From positions 1,674,001-1,738,000 of the forward strand of contig CBDFMY010000003.1 in the NCBI GenBank assembly GCA_965249835.1: 64,000 nucleotides of DNA, in the 5' to 3' direction. How positions within the stretch are numbered: position 1 is the stretch's first letter; every line of letters begins with the position of its first letter. The DNA comes from JAHRAW01 sp965249835. Its GTDB lineage: Bacteria > Pseudomonadota > Gammaproteobacteria > Arenicellales > Poriferihabitantaceae. The translations under genes and the position numbers were made by a program. The notes under the pieces were generated by a model. That model was not told the DNA's origin, ran no database searches, and saw only the letters and a list, made by a program, of their open reading frames with translations. Of this stretch, positions 8,523-17,449 are shown piece by piece.

Positions 8523-9599
8523 ATGAAAACCAAACCCGAACCCGAACCCAAAACCATGACACTCAAAGCGGGCATTATAGGCGGTGCCGGTTATACCGGA
8601 CTGGAATTGTTGCGTCTACTGGCGCGTCATCCCGACGCATCGCCGGTCTGCATCACTTCACGGTCGCGGGCTGGCCAGGCGGTTGTGGATACTTTTCCAT
8701 CGTTGCGCGGTGCCATTGATCTTGCGTTCACATCGCCGCAGCCATCCGAGTTGGCAAAGTGCGATGTGGTGTTCTGTGCCACGCCCAAAGGCATCGCCAT
8801 GGAATATGCCGAAGGATTGCTGGATGCCGGCGTCAAGGTCATCGATTTGTCGGCGGATTTTCGTTTGAATGACGCAAAGTTGTGGAGTAAGTGGTATGGC
8901 AAACCGCATACCTGTCCGGCATTGCTTGAGCAAGCGGTGTATGGTCTGCCGGAAATCAATCGCGAAAAAATTCGCACCGCGCAACTGGTGGCGAATCCCG
9001 GTTGCTATCCCACCGCCGTGCAGTTGGGTTATTTGCCGCTGATTGAGAATCACTGGATTGACCTTGACCACCTGATTGCCGACGCCAAATCCGGTGTCTC
9101 CGGCGCCGGGCGGCAAGCGAGCCTGGAAACCTCTTTGGGCGAAATGGGCGAGTCGTTTAAGGCCTATTCCATTGCCGGACACCGACACCTGCCGGAAATG
9201 CAACAGGAACTGGAGCGGTTGGCCGGTCGCCCGGTGGGGCTGGTGTTCACGCCACACCTGCTGCCGATTATCCGCGGAATCCATGCCACTTTGTATGCGC
9301 GTCTGCGCAAAACCGATGTGGATTTGCCGGCATTGCAGACCTTGTATGAGCAACGTTTTGCGACCGAGCCTTTTGTCGAAGTGTTGCCCAATGGCGCGCA
9401 TCCCGACACGCGCAGTGTGCGCGGTGCCAACACTTGTCAGATTGCAGTTCATCGACCGCAGGATGGCGACACCGTGGTGGTGCTGGTGGTGGAAGACAAT
9501 CTGGTCAAAGGTGCCGCCGGTCAGGCGATTCAGAATATGAACCTGATGTTTGGTTTGCCGGAGACCGCCGGGCTGAGCGGTCTCGCGCTGGTTCCTTAG
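8523..9599 (+). CDS. argC: N-acetyl-gamma-glutamyl-phosphate reductase
   Basis: ArgC reduces N-acetyl-glutamyl-phosphate to the semialdehyde in arginine synthesis. The protein has the NAD(P)-binding motif GIIGGAGYTGLELLRLL. The catalytic cysteine is in the VANPGCYPTAVQLG motif, with SGVSGAGRQASLETS after it and the FTPHLLPIIRGI region of the dimerisation domain. Two starts are possible: 8523, which adds an MKTKPEPEPK tract, or 8556 (MTLKAGIIGGAG, 347 residues), the usual family start. Neither has a clear Shine-Dalgarno. The Lys/Pro/Glu tract comes from a 6-bp CCCGAA repeat like other micro-repeats in the window. It is divergent from yggS. Confidence 0.95.
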   Translation: MKTKPEPEPKTMTLKAGIIGGAGYTGLELLRLLARHPDASPVCITSRSRAGQAVVDTFPSLRGAIDLAFTSPQPSELAKCDVVFCATPKGIAMEYAEGLLDAGVKVIDLSADFRLNDAKLWSKWYGKPHTCPALLEQAVYGLPEINREKIRTAQLVANPGCYPTAVQLGYLPLIENHWIDLDHLIADAKSGVSGAGRQASLETSLGEMGESFKAYSIAGHRHLPEMQQELERLAGRPVGLVFTPHLLPIIRGIHATLYARLRKTDVDLPALQTLYEQRFATEPFVEVLPNGAHPDTRSVRGANTCQIAVHRPQDGDTVVVLVVEDNLVKGAAGQAIQNMNLMFGLPETAGLSGLALVP

Positions 9600-9619
9600 A
9601 TGCACGGCACTCCATCCCC

Positions 9620-12600
9620 ATGAAAAGGCGATGGAAATGGACATTGGCGGTGGGCGCGCTGATTCTGTCGGTGCCGCTGTTGCTGGTGTTGTTGACCGGG
9701 CTATTGGCGCTTTTCCTCGACCAGGACCACTACAAGGCGCAACTCAGCGAGATGGTTGAGTCGCGCACCGGCCGACCGCTGGTGATTGACGGCGCGTTAC
9801 AACTGGCGGTCGGGATGAAGCCGAGGTTGCACGCCGAATCCATCCGCTATCCCAACGCATCCTGGGGCTCGCAGCCGTGGGCGATAGAAATAGACAAGGC
9901 GGTGTTCGCCGTGGATTTGTGGGCATTGCTACGCGGCAAACTGGTGGTGGAAGACATCGTTCTGGAAAAACCCAAACTGCATGTCGAGAAAAACGCGGCG
10001 GGAGTTTATAACCTCGCCGTCCTGCGGCGCTCGCCTGCCACCGCCGACGTTTCATTACCGTGGCGGCTGGAAGTGCCGAGCGTGGAGATTATTGACGGCG
10101 AAATCAGCGTGGCGACGCGCTATCGCCACTGGGATATACGCATCGACAAAGCGCACGCCGAAAGCGCCGGGCCGGGCAAACCCGTGCGGGTTGATTTTGC
10201 TGGCGCGGTGGAAGACACCCCCATCACCGCATCCGCCACTGTGGGCAGTTGGGAAACCTTGTTCACCTACCAGCCATCACCGTTGTCCATGGATGGTTGG
10301 GTCGGTGTTGCGGATAATCGCGTGCGCGCCACCGGTAGCGCGCAGAATTTGTTGTGGTGGCGCGGCATTGACCTGGAACTGGATTTCGAACTGGCGAACA
10401 CCAAACAATTATCCGCGCTGGCAGGCACATCATTGCCGAACCTCGGCACGGTCGTCGGTCATGCCCGGCTACGGCAACCCGAACGATTCTACACCATGGC
10501 GTTGCGGGAAATTCAATTGCAGTCGACGAAATGGGGTTTGACCAACACCCTCAGCGGGGAAATCAACCGCGTGTATAACCGCACCGGTATCGAGTTGAAT
10601 TTTTCGGCATCGGGAACATTGAACCGCGCCGTGCCGGGGTGGTTGATGGCTACGGTGGGAGCGGTGGATGCTATGCCGCTTGATACGAATATCGCTGCCC
10701 ATTTGAGCGGCTCGGCAAAGGCGTTGAACCTGCGCGTTGAGACGGCAAAAGTGGAGAGCATCGGATTGACCATCAGCGCCGGTGGCGAGGTCGATTTCAT
10801 CGACGGTGCGTGGCGTGGCGAGTTACCGCTATCTCTTGAGCTCAACCCGTCCACCGAGTCGCAGGAATTACCGGGCAGGGCGTTGTCCCGCATTGGCGAG
10901 TTGACGGCAAAAGCCAACCTGAGTCGCGAGCAGAAAATCTGGCGATTGAATGAGATACAACTTTCGCTGGAGCGCGAAGCCCTGGCAGTCAAGGTGACCG
11001 GCATGGTTAATGAATTGAACTCGCAACCTTCGGGACATCTGTATGTCACCGCCGAGGCCTCCGATGGTCGATACCTGGCGCCGCTGTTTGATGACCCGTT
11101 ACCACCGCTATCGGCACTCAAACTGGAAGCCGCGCTGGCTTTCGAACGCGGCGCCTGGCGCGCAACCGTGGACGATTTCTCCGGACGGGTCGCCGCCACC
11201 GACTTCTCGGCGAGCGGTGCCATTGCTGAATTACACCGCCTGCGTGGCATCGACCTCGCCATTAGCGCGCGTGCCGATGATTGGCAGCAGTTGCCGCTGT
11301 TGCCATCGTCGGTAAGTCAAACATTGCCGCAAAGCGGGCAAATACGTGGCTCGGCGCGACTGACCAATGACCAATCCGGCGCGTTGCATCTCACCGACCT
11401 CACCGTATCGGTTAGCGGTCCGCCCATTGCTTTGAGTGCCAGTGGAGAGATTCGCCATCTCGGCGCGTCCATGACCGCGGATCTGGAGGTGGAGTTGACG
11501 CTAAGCGAAGCCGAGTCGGTGCAGGCCTGGTTCGCCGACCCGTGGGCGACGGCGTTGGTGGAGGCGGCAACGCCTTTCACCGCTTCGGGAAATTTGTATT
11601 CCAGCGGTCGTGCGCCGGCAAACTGGGGCGTGCGAAATCTCAAGGCGACATCGATGGCGGCGGCAATCGATGCGTCTCTCTCCGGGGAAGTCGCCGCCTT
11701 CGCTCCATTGGAGGCGCGTTTGCATGTGGATATCAACGATTTTGCGATTGCCCAATTGCCGCAATTCTGGAACATTCCCCACCCGCAGGGCGGCTTGCTG
11801 GATGTCTCTTTGGACTTGACGGCGCGGGGCGGCGAGGTCAGCGTCAAAAACATCATCGCCGAATTGAACTCGGCCGCGGCAATCAAAGCGTCTCTCTCCG
11901 GGGAAGTCGCCGCCTTCGCTCCATTGGAGGCGCGTTTGCATGTGGATATCAACGATTTTGCGATTGCTCAATTGCCGCAATTCTGGAACATTCCCCACCC
12001 GCAGGGCGGCTTGCTGGATGTCTCTTTGGACTTGACGGCGCGGGGCGGCGAGATCAGCATCAAAAACATCATCGCCGAATTGAACTCGGCCGCGGCAATC
12101 AAAGCGTCTTTCTCCGGGGAAGTCGCCGCCTTCGCTCCACTGGATGCGCGTTTGCATGTGGATATCAACGATTTTGCGATTGCTCAATTGCCGCAAGCCT
12201 GGAACATTCCCCGTCCGCAGGGCGGCTTGCTGGATGTCTCTTTGGACTTGACGGCGCGGGGCGGCGAGGTCGGCGTCAAAAACATCATCGCCGAATTGAA
12301 CTCGGCCGCGGCGACCATGCGCTTGCACGGTGACATTGACCGCCTGAGCCCCATTGCCATCAATAACATGGCGATGAAATTCCAGGCCTCCAGCGTGGCC
12401 GATCTGGAATGGCACACCGCTCACTTCAATCCCGACAACCCGATTGAAGGCATCATCACCCTGATGACAACCGGCGCGCGCAGCAACCGCTCCACCGTGG
12501 AGGTAAAAATCGGTGCAAACGATTTGCGCGGCACCATTGACTGGCGTTTGCCCGAGGACAAGCAATCGCCGATGCAGGTGGAGGCAGATTTGGTTTCCGA

Positions 12601-13582
12601 GCGTTTTGATCTGCGCGAGATACTGCTACCGGGGGCAAAGAAAACCACTCGTTTTTTTTCCAACGCGCCAATCAATACTAACTGGATGAGCAAACTCAAC
12701 GGGCGCATTCATCTGAGCGCCGCTTCGGGCAGCAATAGATTGATCAGCATGCGCGATATGCAAATGCAGATGCGGCTGGATAATGGCACGTTGCGACAAA
12801 CCATTACTGGGCGCATGGGGCAGGGCGATCTGGCAATGAGCCTGGTGGTGGATGCCACTGCTCGGCAAGGTGATGGGCAAGATGATGGCAAGGGTGATGG
12901 CATTGTTGCCGAGTTCAAAATGCACGGCAAACAACTCGACACCAAAGGGCTGGTGGTGTTTCGTCAGGATGATTTTGTCGACAGCGGGACATTCGATTCG
13001 GACATTGAAGTCATCGCCAGCGGGGCAAGCATGGCCGAACTGGCGGCTACTGCCAACGGGCGGGTGGCTTTGCGCCTGAGTGATGCGCGCGTGAAAAACC
13101 AGACGTTGAATTTCATCGGCGGAGATATTTTTTCCAATCTGGTTACTTTCATCGACCCGTTTCGTTCCGTCGGCGAGTATATCGATATCGAGTGTGGCAT
13201 CATTCAGTTTGATTTCGCTCAAGGCGTGGCTGCCAGCAAAAATGGTCTGGTGATGAAAACCGACAAGGTGACGCTGTTGGGTGCGGGCGAAATTGATTTG
13301 CGCGATGAATCGTTGAAAATCCTGCTCACGCCCAAAGCGCGCAAAGGGTTCGGCATCAATCCGTCGGCACTGGCGAAAGTCGTGCGGCTGGGCGGCACGC
13401 TGGCAAAGCCGAAAATCGAGGGCGACAGCAGCCGATTGCTGGAGGCTGGCGCGACCGTGGCGGCGACGGTGTATTCCGGCGGACTGTGGTTGCTGGTCAA
13501 GGGGCTGCTGGATCGCAATCAGGCAAACGCCGATGTGTGCAATCTTGACAATGCGGTGGAAGCGGAAAGTGACAGCGGCTAA
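9620..13582 (+). CDS. Large AsmA family protein with internal 72-residue tandem repeats
   Basis: A 1320-residue protein with one N-terminal membrane anchor (about residues 8-34) and a long periplasmic region of beta-rich repeats. It begins like AsmA (LDQDHYKAQLSEMVESRTGRPL, then DGALQLAVGMKPRLHAE). It ends with the AsmA C-terminal domain (LSDARVKNQTLNFIGGDIF and IDLRDESLKILLTPKARKG). AsmA/YhdP-type proteins are thought to form bridges moving phospholipid between inner and outer membranes. Residues about 685-900 contain three nearly identical 72-residue units. A short Gly/Asp tract (RQGDGQDDGKGDG) is made by a 12-bp repeat at 12863-12898. The start at 9620 follows argC by 20 bp; an upstream in-frame ATG would overlap argC. 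Confidence 0.85.
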   Translation: MKRRWKWTLAVGALILSVPLLLVLLTGLLALFLDQDHYKAQLSEMVESRTGRPLVIDGALQLAVGMKPRLHAESIRYPNASWGSQPWAIEIDKAVFAVDLWALLRGKLVVEDIVLEKPKLHVEKNAAGVYNLAVLRRSPATADVSLPWRLEVPSVEIIDGEISVATRYRHWDIRIDKAHAESAGPGKPVRVDFAGAVEDTPITASATVGSWETLFTYQPSPLSMDGWVGVADNRVRATGSAQNLLWWRGIDLELDFELANTKQLSALAGTSLPNLGTVVGHARLRQPERFYTMALREIQLQSTKWGLTNTLSGEINRVYNRTGIELNFSASGTLNRAVPGWLMATVGAVDAMPLDTNIAAHLSGSAKALNLRVETAKVESIGLTISAGGEVDFIDGAWRGELPLSLELNPSTESQELPGRALSRIGELTAKANLSREQKIWRLNEIQLSLEREALAVKVTGMVNELNSQPSGHLYVTAEASDGRYLAPLFDDPLPPLSALKLEAALAFERGAWRATVDDFSGRVAATDFSASGAIAELHRLRGIDLAISARADDWQQLPLLPSSVSQTLPQSGQIRGSARLTNDQSGALHLTDLTVSVSGPPIALSASGEIRHLGASMTADLEVELTLSEAESVQAWFADPWATALVEAATPFTASGNLYSSGRAPANWGVRNLKATSMAAAIDASLSGEVAAFAPLEARLHVDINDFAIAQLPQFWNIPHPQGGLLDVSLDLTARGGEVSVKNIIAELNSAAAIKASLSGEVAAFAPLEARLHVDINDFAIAQLPQFWNIPHPQGGLLDVSLDLTARGGEISIKNIIAELNSAAAIKASFSGEVAAFAPLDARLHVDINDFAIAQLPQAWNIPRPQGGLLDVSLDLTARGGEVGVKNIIAELNSAAATMRLHGDIDRLSPIAINNMAMKFQASSVADLEWHTAHFNPDNPIEGIITLMTTGARSNRSTVEVKIGANDLRGTIDWRLPEDKQSPMQVEADLVSERFDLREILLPGAKKTTRFFSNAPINTNWMSKLNGRIHLSAASGSNRLISMRDMQMQMRLDNGTLRQTITGRMGQGDLAMSLVVDATARQGDGQDDGKGDGIVAEFKMHGKQLDTKGLVVFRQDDFVDSGTFDSDIEVIASGASMAELAATANGRVALRLSDARVKNQTLNFIGGDIFSNLVTFIDPFRSVGEYIDIECGIIQFDFAQGVAASKNGLVMKTDKVTLLGAGEIDLRDESLKILLTPKARKGFGINPSALAKVVRLGGTLAKPKIEGDSSRLLEAGATVAATVYSGGLWLLVKGLLDRNQANADVCNLDNAVEAESDSG
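11672..12319 (+). repeat. Three in-frame 216-bp tandem repeats in the AsmA-like gene
   Basis: Copies lie at 11672-11887, 11888-12103 and 12104-12319, each exactly 216 bp (72 codons). Copies 1 and 2 are almost identical; copy 3 has a few more changes (for example QAWNIPRPQ instead of QFWNIPHPQ). Low divergence at third codon positions points to recent duplication, and the in-frame length means copy number can change without breaking the protein. Confidence 0.97.
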
Positions 13583-13584
13583 CG

Positions 13585-13724
13585 TTGCGCTTGCCTTTTC
13601 GTCGCCATGGTTTATTACGGTTTGTTATGCTGTGTAGTGTTGCGCGTCGTCGCTCACATACTTAATGTATGCTCCCTCCCTCGCTCCTCGCACGCCTTGC
13701 CTGATAACGAAAAGGCAAGCGCAA
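13585..13724. mobile_element. MITE-like element, copy 1
   Basis: A 140-bp non-coding element just after the AsmA gene. It starts TTGCGCTTGCCTTTTCGT and ends with the exact reverse complement, giving 18-bp terminal inverted repeats. The interior includes CTCACATACTTAATGTAT and a CGCCTTGCCTGATAACG segment. The same element occurs in opposite orientation at 17625-17749. It encodes nothing recognisable, so it would need a transposase in trans. No clear target-site duplication was seen. Confidence 0.75.
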
Positions 13725-13869
13725 TCGCGATATTATAAAACCGATATAAAACAAATAAATACATCGGTTTATGAAAAAACAGATGAACATTCAACGTGCG
13801 TAATGTGGGTATCCCGATTATTACCATTCCGTAATAAAGGGCAATTCACCGGGCAACCCGGCGGAAATT
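13725..13869. other. A+T-rich hairpin region before the candidate RNA
   Basis: No gene is visible. Three hairpins can be read: AAACCGAT/ATCGGTTT (13738-13770), TTATTAC-CATTCC-GTAATAA (13818-13837) and CCGGG-CAA-CCCGG (13849-13861). They may be end signals for the AsmA transcript or upstream parts of the candidate RNA. Confidence 0.5.
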
Positions 13870-13878
13870 TGGTATACA
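13870..13878 (+). promoter_or_regulatory. Extended -10 promoter for the candidate RNA
   Basis: TGGTATACA fits an extended -10 element (TG, one base, TATACA). No good -35 box lies 17 bp upstream. A start about 7 bases downstream would coincide with the 5' strand of the closing stem of the RNA described next. Confidence 0.4.
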
Positions 13879-13884
13879 GTTGCA

Positions 13885-14036
13885 CCCTGCGGATTCCCAG
13901 CGGAGCAAAAGCAAATGGGAGCGCAAAAGCCTAAACCACCATAGAGGCGCGCCCATCGTGCCATGAAGTTGAGATGATGCGTGAGGAATTCAGGGGATTA
14001 CCTGTTGATTAAAGAGCCCGGACGGGCTCTTTTTTT
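13885..14036 (+). ncRNA. Candidate structured RNA ending in an intrinsic terminator, upstream of glnA
   Basis: The segment can fold into a domain closed by a long stem: CCCTG (13885-13889) pairs with CAGGG (13991-13995), and after a CG bulge GATTCC (13892-13897) pairs with GGAATT (13985-13990). Inside are at least two further hairpins, for example CCCA/TGGG (13896-13919) and GCC/GGC (13929-13947). A strong intrinsic terminator follows at 14013-14036. An extended -10 box lies just upstream. The layout suits a small RNA or a riboswitch-type leader 275 bp before glnA. The GCGCAAAAGCC stretch is faintly like the GEMM-I (cyclic-di-GMP) core, but the full consensus is not met. Confidence 0.45.
14013..14036 (+). 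terminator. Rho-independent terminator
   Basis: AGAGCCCG and CGGGCTCT form a perfect 8-bp stem with a GA loop, followed by six T. There is no protein gene in the preceding 430 bp, so it most likely ends the candidate RNA. Confidence 0.85.
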
Positions 14037-14310
14037 GTGGACGAATGTTGCAAAAACTATTCCGCCTTCTGCGAAATTGTATTATGATAACTGCCTTGGA
14101 GCCCTTCATCCCCCGGCCGGGCAAGGTTCCGGCGTTAGTTTTTATGAGGACTTGCGGATACGAGCCGTAACTGACGGATGTTTCTCAACATTTCGCCAAT
14201 CATTTCGCCAGGCATTTCCAATGCGAGCACCCGCTCGGGTTGCTTTGGATTGGTATTGCCGATTCACTATTCATTCACTCGTCACTGACGATTATTCACA
14301 GAGGTCAATC

Positions 14311-15720
14311 ATGTCTGTAGCAGACGCCCTGAAACTCATCAAAGACTGCGAAGCCAAGTTCGTTGATTTTCGTTTTACCGACACCCTGGGCAAGGAGCAT
14401 CACATCTCGGTTCCGGTCGCGGAGGTGGATGAAAAGACCTTCCAGACCGGCAAGATGTTTGACGGCTCATCCATCGTTGGCTGGAAGGGGATTGAAGATT
14501 CCGACATGATTTTGCAGCCCCAGCCCGAAACCGCGGTTCTTGACCCGTTTTATCAGGAAAACACGGTGAACCTGCGTTGCGACGTGGTCGAGCCGGCAGA
14601 CAATCAGGGCTACGCACGCGACCCGCGCTCCATTGCCAAACGCACCGAAGCGTATCTTGCTTCCACCGGCATCGGCGACCTTGCCTATTTCGGTCCGGAA
14701 AATGAATTTTTCCTGTTTGATTCGGTGCAGTGGGGCAATGAAATGGGCTCGTCTTTTTATGAAATTGATTCCATGGAAGCGGTTTGGAACAGCAGCAAAG
14801 AATACGAAGACGGCAACACCGGCCATCGTCCGGGCATCAAGGGCGGCTATTTTCCGGTGCCGCCGGTAGATAGCCAGGCCGATGTGCGTTCATCAATGTG
14901 TCTGGTGCTGGACAAAATGGGTGTGCAGACGGAAGTTCATCACCACGAAGTCGGCACCGCCGGTCAAGGGGAAATCGGTACGCGCTTCAATACGCTGGTG
15001 AAAAAAGCCGACGAAGTGCAGATTTTCAAATATGTGGTGCATAACGTCGCGCATAACCACGGCTTGACCGCGACTTTCATGCCCAAGCCACTGGTCGGCG
15101 ACAACGGCTCCGGTATGCATGTGCATCAGTCGATTTTCAAAGGCAAGGAAAATATTTTTTCCGGCGATGAATATGGCGGGCTGAGCAAAATCGCGTTGTA
15201 TTACATCGGCGGGATTTTCAAACACGCACGCGCGCTCAACGCTTTCACCAATGCCAGCGTCAACAGTTACAAACGTCTGGTGCCGGGATTTGAAGCGCCG
15301 ACCCTGCTGGCTTACTCGGCGCTCAATCGCTCCGCGTCCTGCCGCATTCCGCATGAGGCAAACCCCAAAGGGCGGCGCCTTGAACTCCGTTTTCCCGATT
15401 CCACCGCCAATCCCTATCTGGCGTTCTCCGCCATGTTGATGGCCGGGCTTGATGGCATCATCAACAAAATCGACCCGGGCAAACCCGCCGACAAAGATTT
15501 GTATGACCTGCCGCCGGAAGAAGAGAAGTTGCTGCCAACCGTGGCGCCCGGGCTGGACATCGCGCTGGAAGCACTCGATGGCGACCGCGAATTCCTTACC
15601 ACCGGCGGAGTCATGAGCGATGATGTAATCGACGCCTACATCGCACTCAAGATGGAGGAAGTCAACCGCTTACGGCAGGAAGTTCATCCGGTTGAATTTG
15701 AGTTGTATTACAGCGTGTAG
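14311..15720 (+). CDS. glnA: Glutamine synthetase, type I
   Basis: GlnA makes glutamine from glutamate, ammonia and ATP and is the main ammonia-assimilating enzyme; it forms a dodecamer. The 469-residue length matches GSI-beta. Visible motifs are FDGSSIVGWKGI, the metal and substrate region GPENEFFLFD, NHGLTATFMPKPL, GSGMHVHQS and RIPHEANPKGRRLELRFPD. The adenylylation loop near the C-terminus reads KDLYDLPPEE, with the modified Tyr in the expected context, so GlnE/GlnD-type control is likely. An AGAGGT Shine-Dalgarno supports the ATG at 14311. No exact sigma-54 box was found in the 14037-14310 leader. Confidence 0.97.
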   Translation: MSVADALKLIKDCEAKFVDFRFTDTLGKEHHISVPVAEVDEKTFQTGKMFDGSSIVGWKGIEDSDMILQPQPETAVLDPFYQENTVNLRCDVVEPADNQGYARDPRSIAKRTEAYLASTGIGDLAYFGPENEFFLFDSVQWGNEMGSSFYEIDSMEAVWNSSKEYEDGNTGHRPGIKGGYFPVPPVDSQADVRSSMCLVLDKMGVQTEVHHHEVGTAGQGEIGTRFNTLVKKADEVQIFKYVVHNVAHNHGLTATFMPKPLVGDNGSGMHVHQSIFKGKENIFSGDEYGGLSKIALYYIGGIFKHARALNAFTNASVNSYKRLVPGFEAPTLLAYSALNRSASCRIPHEANPKGRRLELRFPDSTANPYLAFSAMLMAGLDGIINKIDPGKPADKDLYDLPPEEEKLLPTVAPGLDIALEALDGDREFLTTGGVMSDDVIDAYIALKMEEVNRLRQEVHPVEFELYYSV

Positions 15721-15836
15721 ATGCGGCGGCAATTTTTTCGTTTTTGTTTTGTCGGCGTTGCCTGATTCATTCTCACCATCATAGAAAAAAGTTTTCTTAT
15801 TTGAAAAACCACGATCAACCGTCTCCGTCGGCGCGC

Positions 15837-16916
15837 ATGCGCGCCTGCCTGCAGCGGGTCGCCAGCGGGCCCGAGATGAGCAAGCCGATCAGTCGCGCCG
15901 CGGCAAAGGATGCGATGAACCTGATCATTGAGCAACTGGTGGAGCCGGTGCAAGCCGGGATTTATCTCATCGCCATGCGCATGAAACGCGAGACCGATGA
16001 GGAAAATCTCGGCTCGCTGGATGCGTTGCTTGATGCGGTAGAGCGACATGATGTGGATTGCGATGCGCTGGTCGATATCGCCGACCCGTTCAATGGCTAT
16101 GCGCGCGATGTGCCGGCGACACCGTTCCTCGCGCCGGTGCTGGCGGCTTGCGGATTGAACGCGTATTCCCACGGACTGCGCGCGGTCGCACCCAAATACG
16201 GCGTTACCCATCACATGGTCTACGCCGCGGCGCGCATCCCGGTGGATTTATCGCCGGCGCAGGTGGCAAAGCGCATCGCCGACCGACGCATCGGTTGGGG
16301 ATATGTCGACCAATCGAGATACCTGCCCAAACTGCATCGCCTGGTGGAACTGCGCGACAAAATGGTCAAGCGCTCCTGCCTCACCACGCTGGAAGTGTTG
16401 CTCGGACCGTTGCGGGCAAAAGGCGAAACGCATCTGATGACCGGTTATGTGCATAAAGCCTATCCGCCGGTTTATAGTTTGCTGGCGCGGCAAGCGGGTT
16501 ATCACGGTGCCATGATCGTGCGCGGCATTGAAGGCGGTTGTATTCCATCCCTCAGTCAGCCGTCGAGATTTTTTCAGTATCATAACGATGACGATGATGA
16601 CGCCGACCGCGAAGTAAAAATCGCTCCGGCGCAGGTTGATATTCACCAGAGCGCAAGGGCGATTGCCATACCGCCGCAGTTATTGCAGGACACGAAACTT
16701 GACACGCAAGCAATCGCCGGGCACTGCGTCGAACTCGGTAGGGCGGCGCTGGCCGGCAACGATGGTGCGATGCGCGACAGTTTGATTTACGGCGGCGCGA
16801 TTTGCCTGCTGCAGTGCGGTCGTGCTGCGAACCTGACGCACGGTGCCGCGCAAGTGCGCACCGCCCTCGACTCGGGCGATGCGCTGGCGCGTTTTATGGC
16901 GGCACGGTACGAATAG
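15837..16916 (+). CDS. TrpD2/YbiB-like glycosyltransferase family 3 protein
   Basis: A 359-residue protein resembling anthranilate phosphoribosyltransferase, closest to the YbiB/TrpD2 branch, which binds nucleic acid and lacks an assigned enzyme activity. The N-terminal helical domain includes PVQAGIYLIAMRMKRETDEE. The larger domain includes DPFNGYARDVPATPFLAPVLA, GVTHHMVYAAA, YLPKLHRLVELRD, LTTLEVLLGPL and MIVRGIEGGCIPSLSQPSRFF. An NDDDDDADRE stretch is encoded by a GATGAC-type repeat. The start is uncertain: ATG 15837 was chosen, with a TTG at 15801 possible. No trp genes are near, which favours the TrpD2 type over tryptophan synthesis. Confidence 0.75.
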   Translation: MRACLQRVASGPEMSKPISRAAAKDAMNLIIEQLVEPVQAGIYLIAMRMKRETDEENLGSLDALLDAVERHDVDCDALVDIADPFNGYARDVPATPFLAPVLAACGLNAYSHGLRAVAPKYGVTHHMVYAAARIPVDLSPAQVAKRIADRRIGWGYVDQSRYLPKLHRLVELRDKMVKRSCLTTLEVLLGPLRAKGETHLMTGYVHKAYPPVYSLLARQAGYHGAMIVRGIEGGCIPSLSQPSRFFQYHNDDDDDADREVKIAPAQVDIHQSARAIAIPPQLLQDTKLDTQAIAGHCVELGRAALAGNDGAMRDSLIYGGAICLLQCGRAANLTHGAAQVRTALDSGDALARFMAARYE

Positions 16917-16929
16917 TTCGGCATAGATG

Positions 16930-17447
16930 GGCTTTTTCTCGGTTACTTTGTCTTCTCAACGCGCCTTTGTCTTCTCGATTCACTGTTACCCCCCATTCGT
17001 CATCCTCGCCGGTAGGCGGGGATCCAGGTGGCGGCGCAAGCCGCCTGGTGCGTCACGCTTGCGTAATGATACTAATAGTTCGGCGTACATTCTCAATGTG
17101 CTTTGGCTTCTCAACGCGCCTTTGTCTTCTCGATTCACTGTTACCTTTCATTCGTCATTGCCCGGCGCATATTATTATTGGCCGGGCAATCCAGTTAAAT
17201 ATGTCGTCCGGCGTAGCCGGACTCATTTGCTTTGATACCGCGCCGTTCGATGTGAGAATGACGGTCTGGGGATGTGGTTTGGATTATGACGGTATTAGTT
17301 ACTCTCGTCGTTTTTTAGTTCTGGGTTCTCGCCTTTGGCGAGAACAACAGACTGGATCCCCGCCTGCCGGCGAGAATGACGGGTTGGGAGGTAACAGTGA
17401 ATCGGAAGGGAGTGATTTCTTTGAAAGGACAAAGGCACATCGAGAAT
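16930..17447. repeat. Cluster of palindromic intergenic repeats
   Basis: This gene-free region holds arms of a repeat family in both orientations. A 39-bp sequence starting CTTCTCAACGCGCCTTTG is present exactly twice (16952-16990 and 17107-17145), each followed by CATTCGTCAT. A diverged inverted copy is at about 17381-17447. Hairpins between them include GTCATCCTCGCCGGTAGGCG (from 16999), CCAGGTGGCGGC/GCCGCCTGG (17024-17048), GTTCTCGCC-TTT-GGCGAGAAC (17325-17345) and GGATCCCCGCCTGCCGGCGA (from 17353). The same family forms the element at 47224-47388. Reading frames crossing it have no protein-like features. Confidence 0.8.
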
Positions 17448-17449
17448 AA

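Noticed and set aside
11501..12565. Long minus-strand frame with repeated units inside the AsmA gene
   Set aside because: It mirrors the 216-bp repeats of the plus-strand gene, and has no family features or start signal.
13665..13934. 89-codon frame between the AsmA gene and glnA
   Set aside because: It starts in the MITE-like element and runs through hairpins and the candidate RNA; no ribosome binding site.
13885..14036. Known riboswitch (GEMM-I) or 6S RNA identity
   Set aside because: Only the GCGCAAAAGCC stretch is similar to GEMM-I; the paired GGG(T/C)AGCC-type partner is missing, and 6S features are absent.
14260..14285. Sigma-54 promoter before glnA (GGATTGGTATTGCC)
   Set aside because: The GG and GC elements are 9 bases apart instead of 10, so the strict spacing rule is not met.
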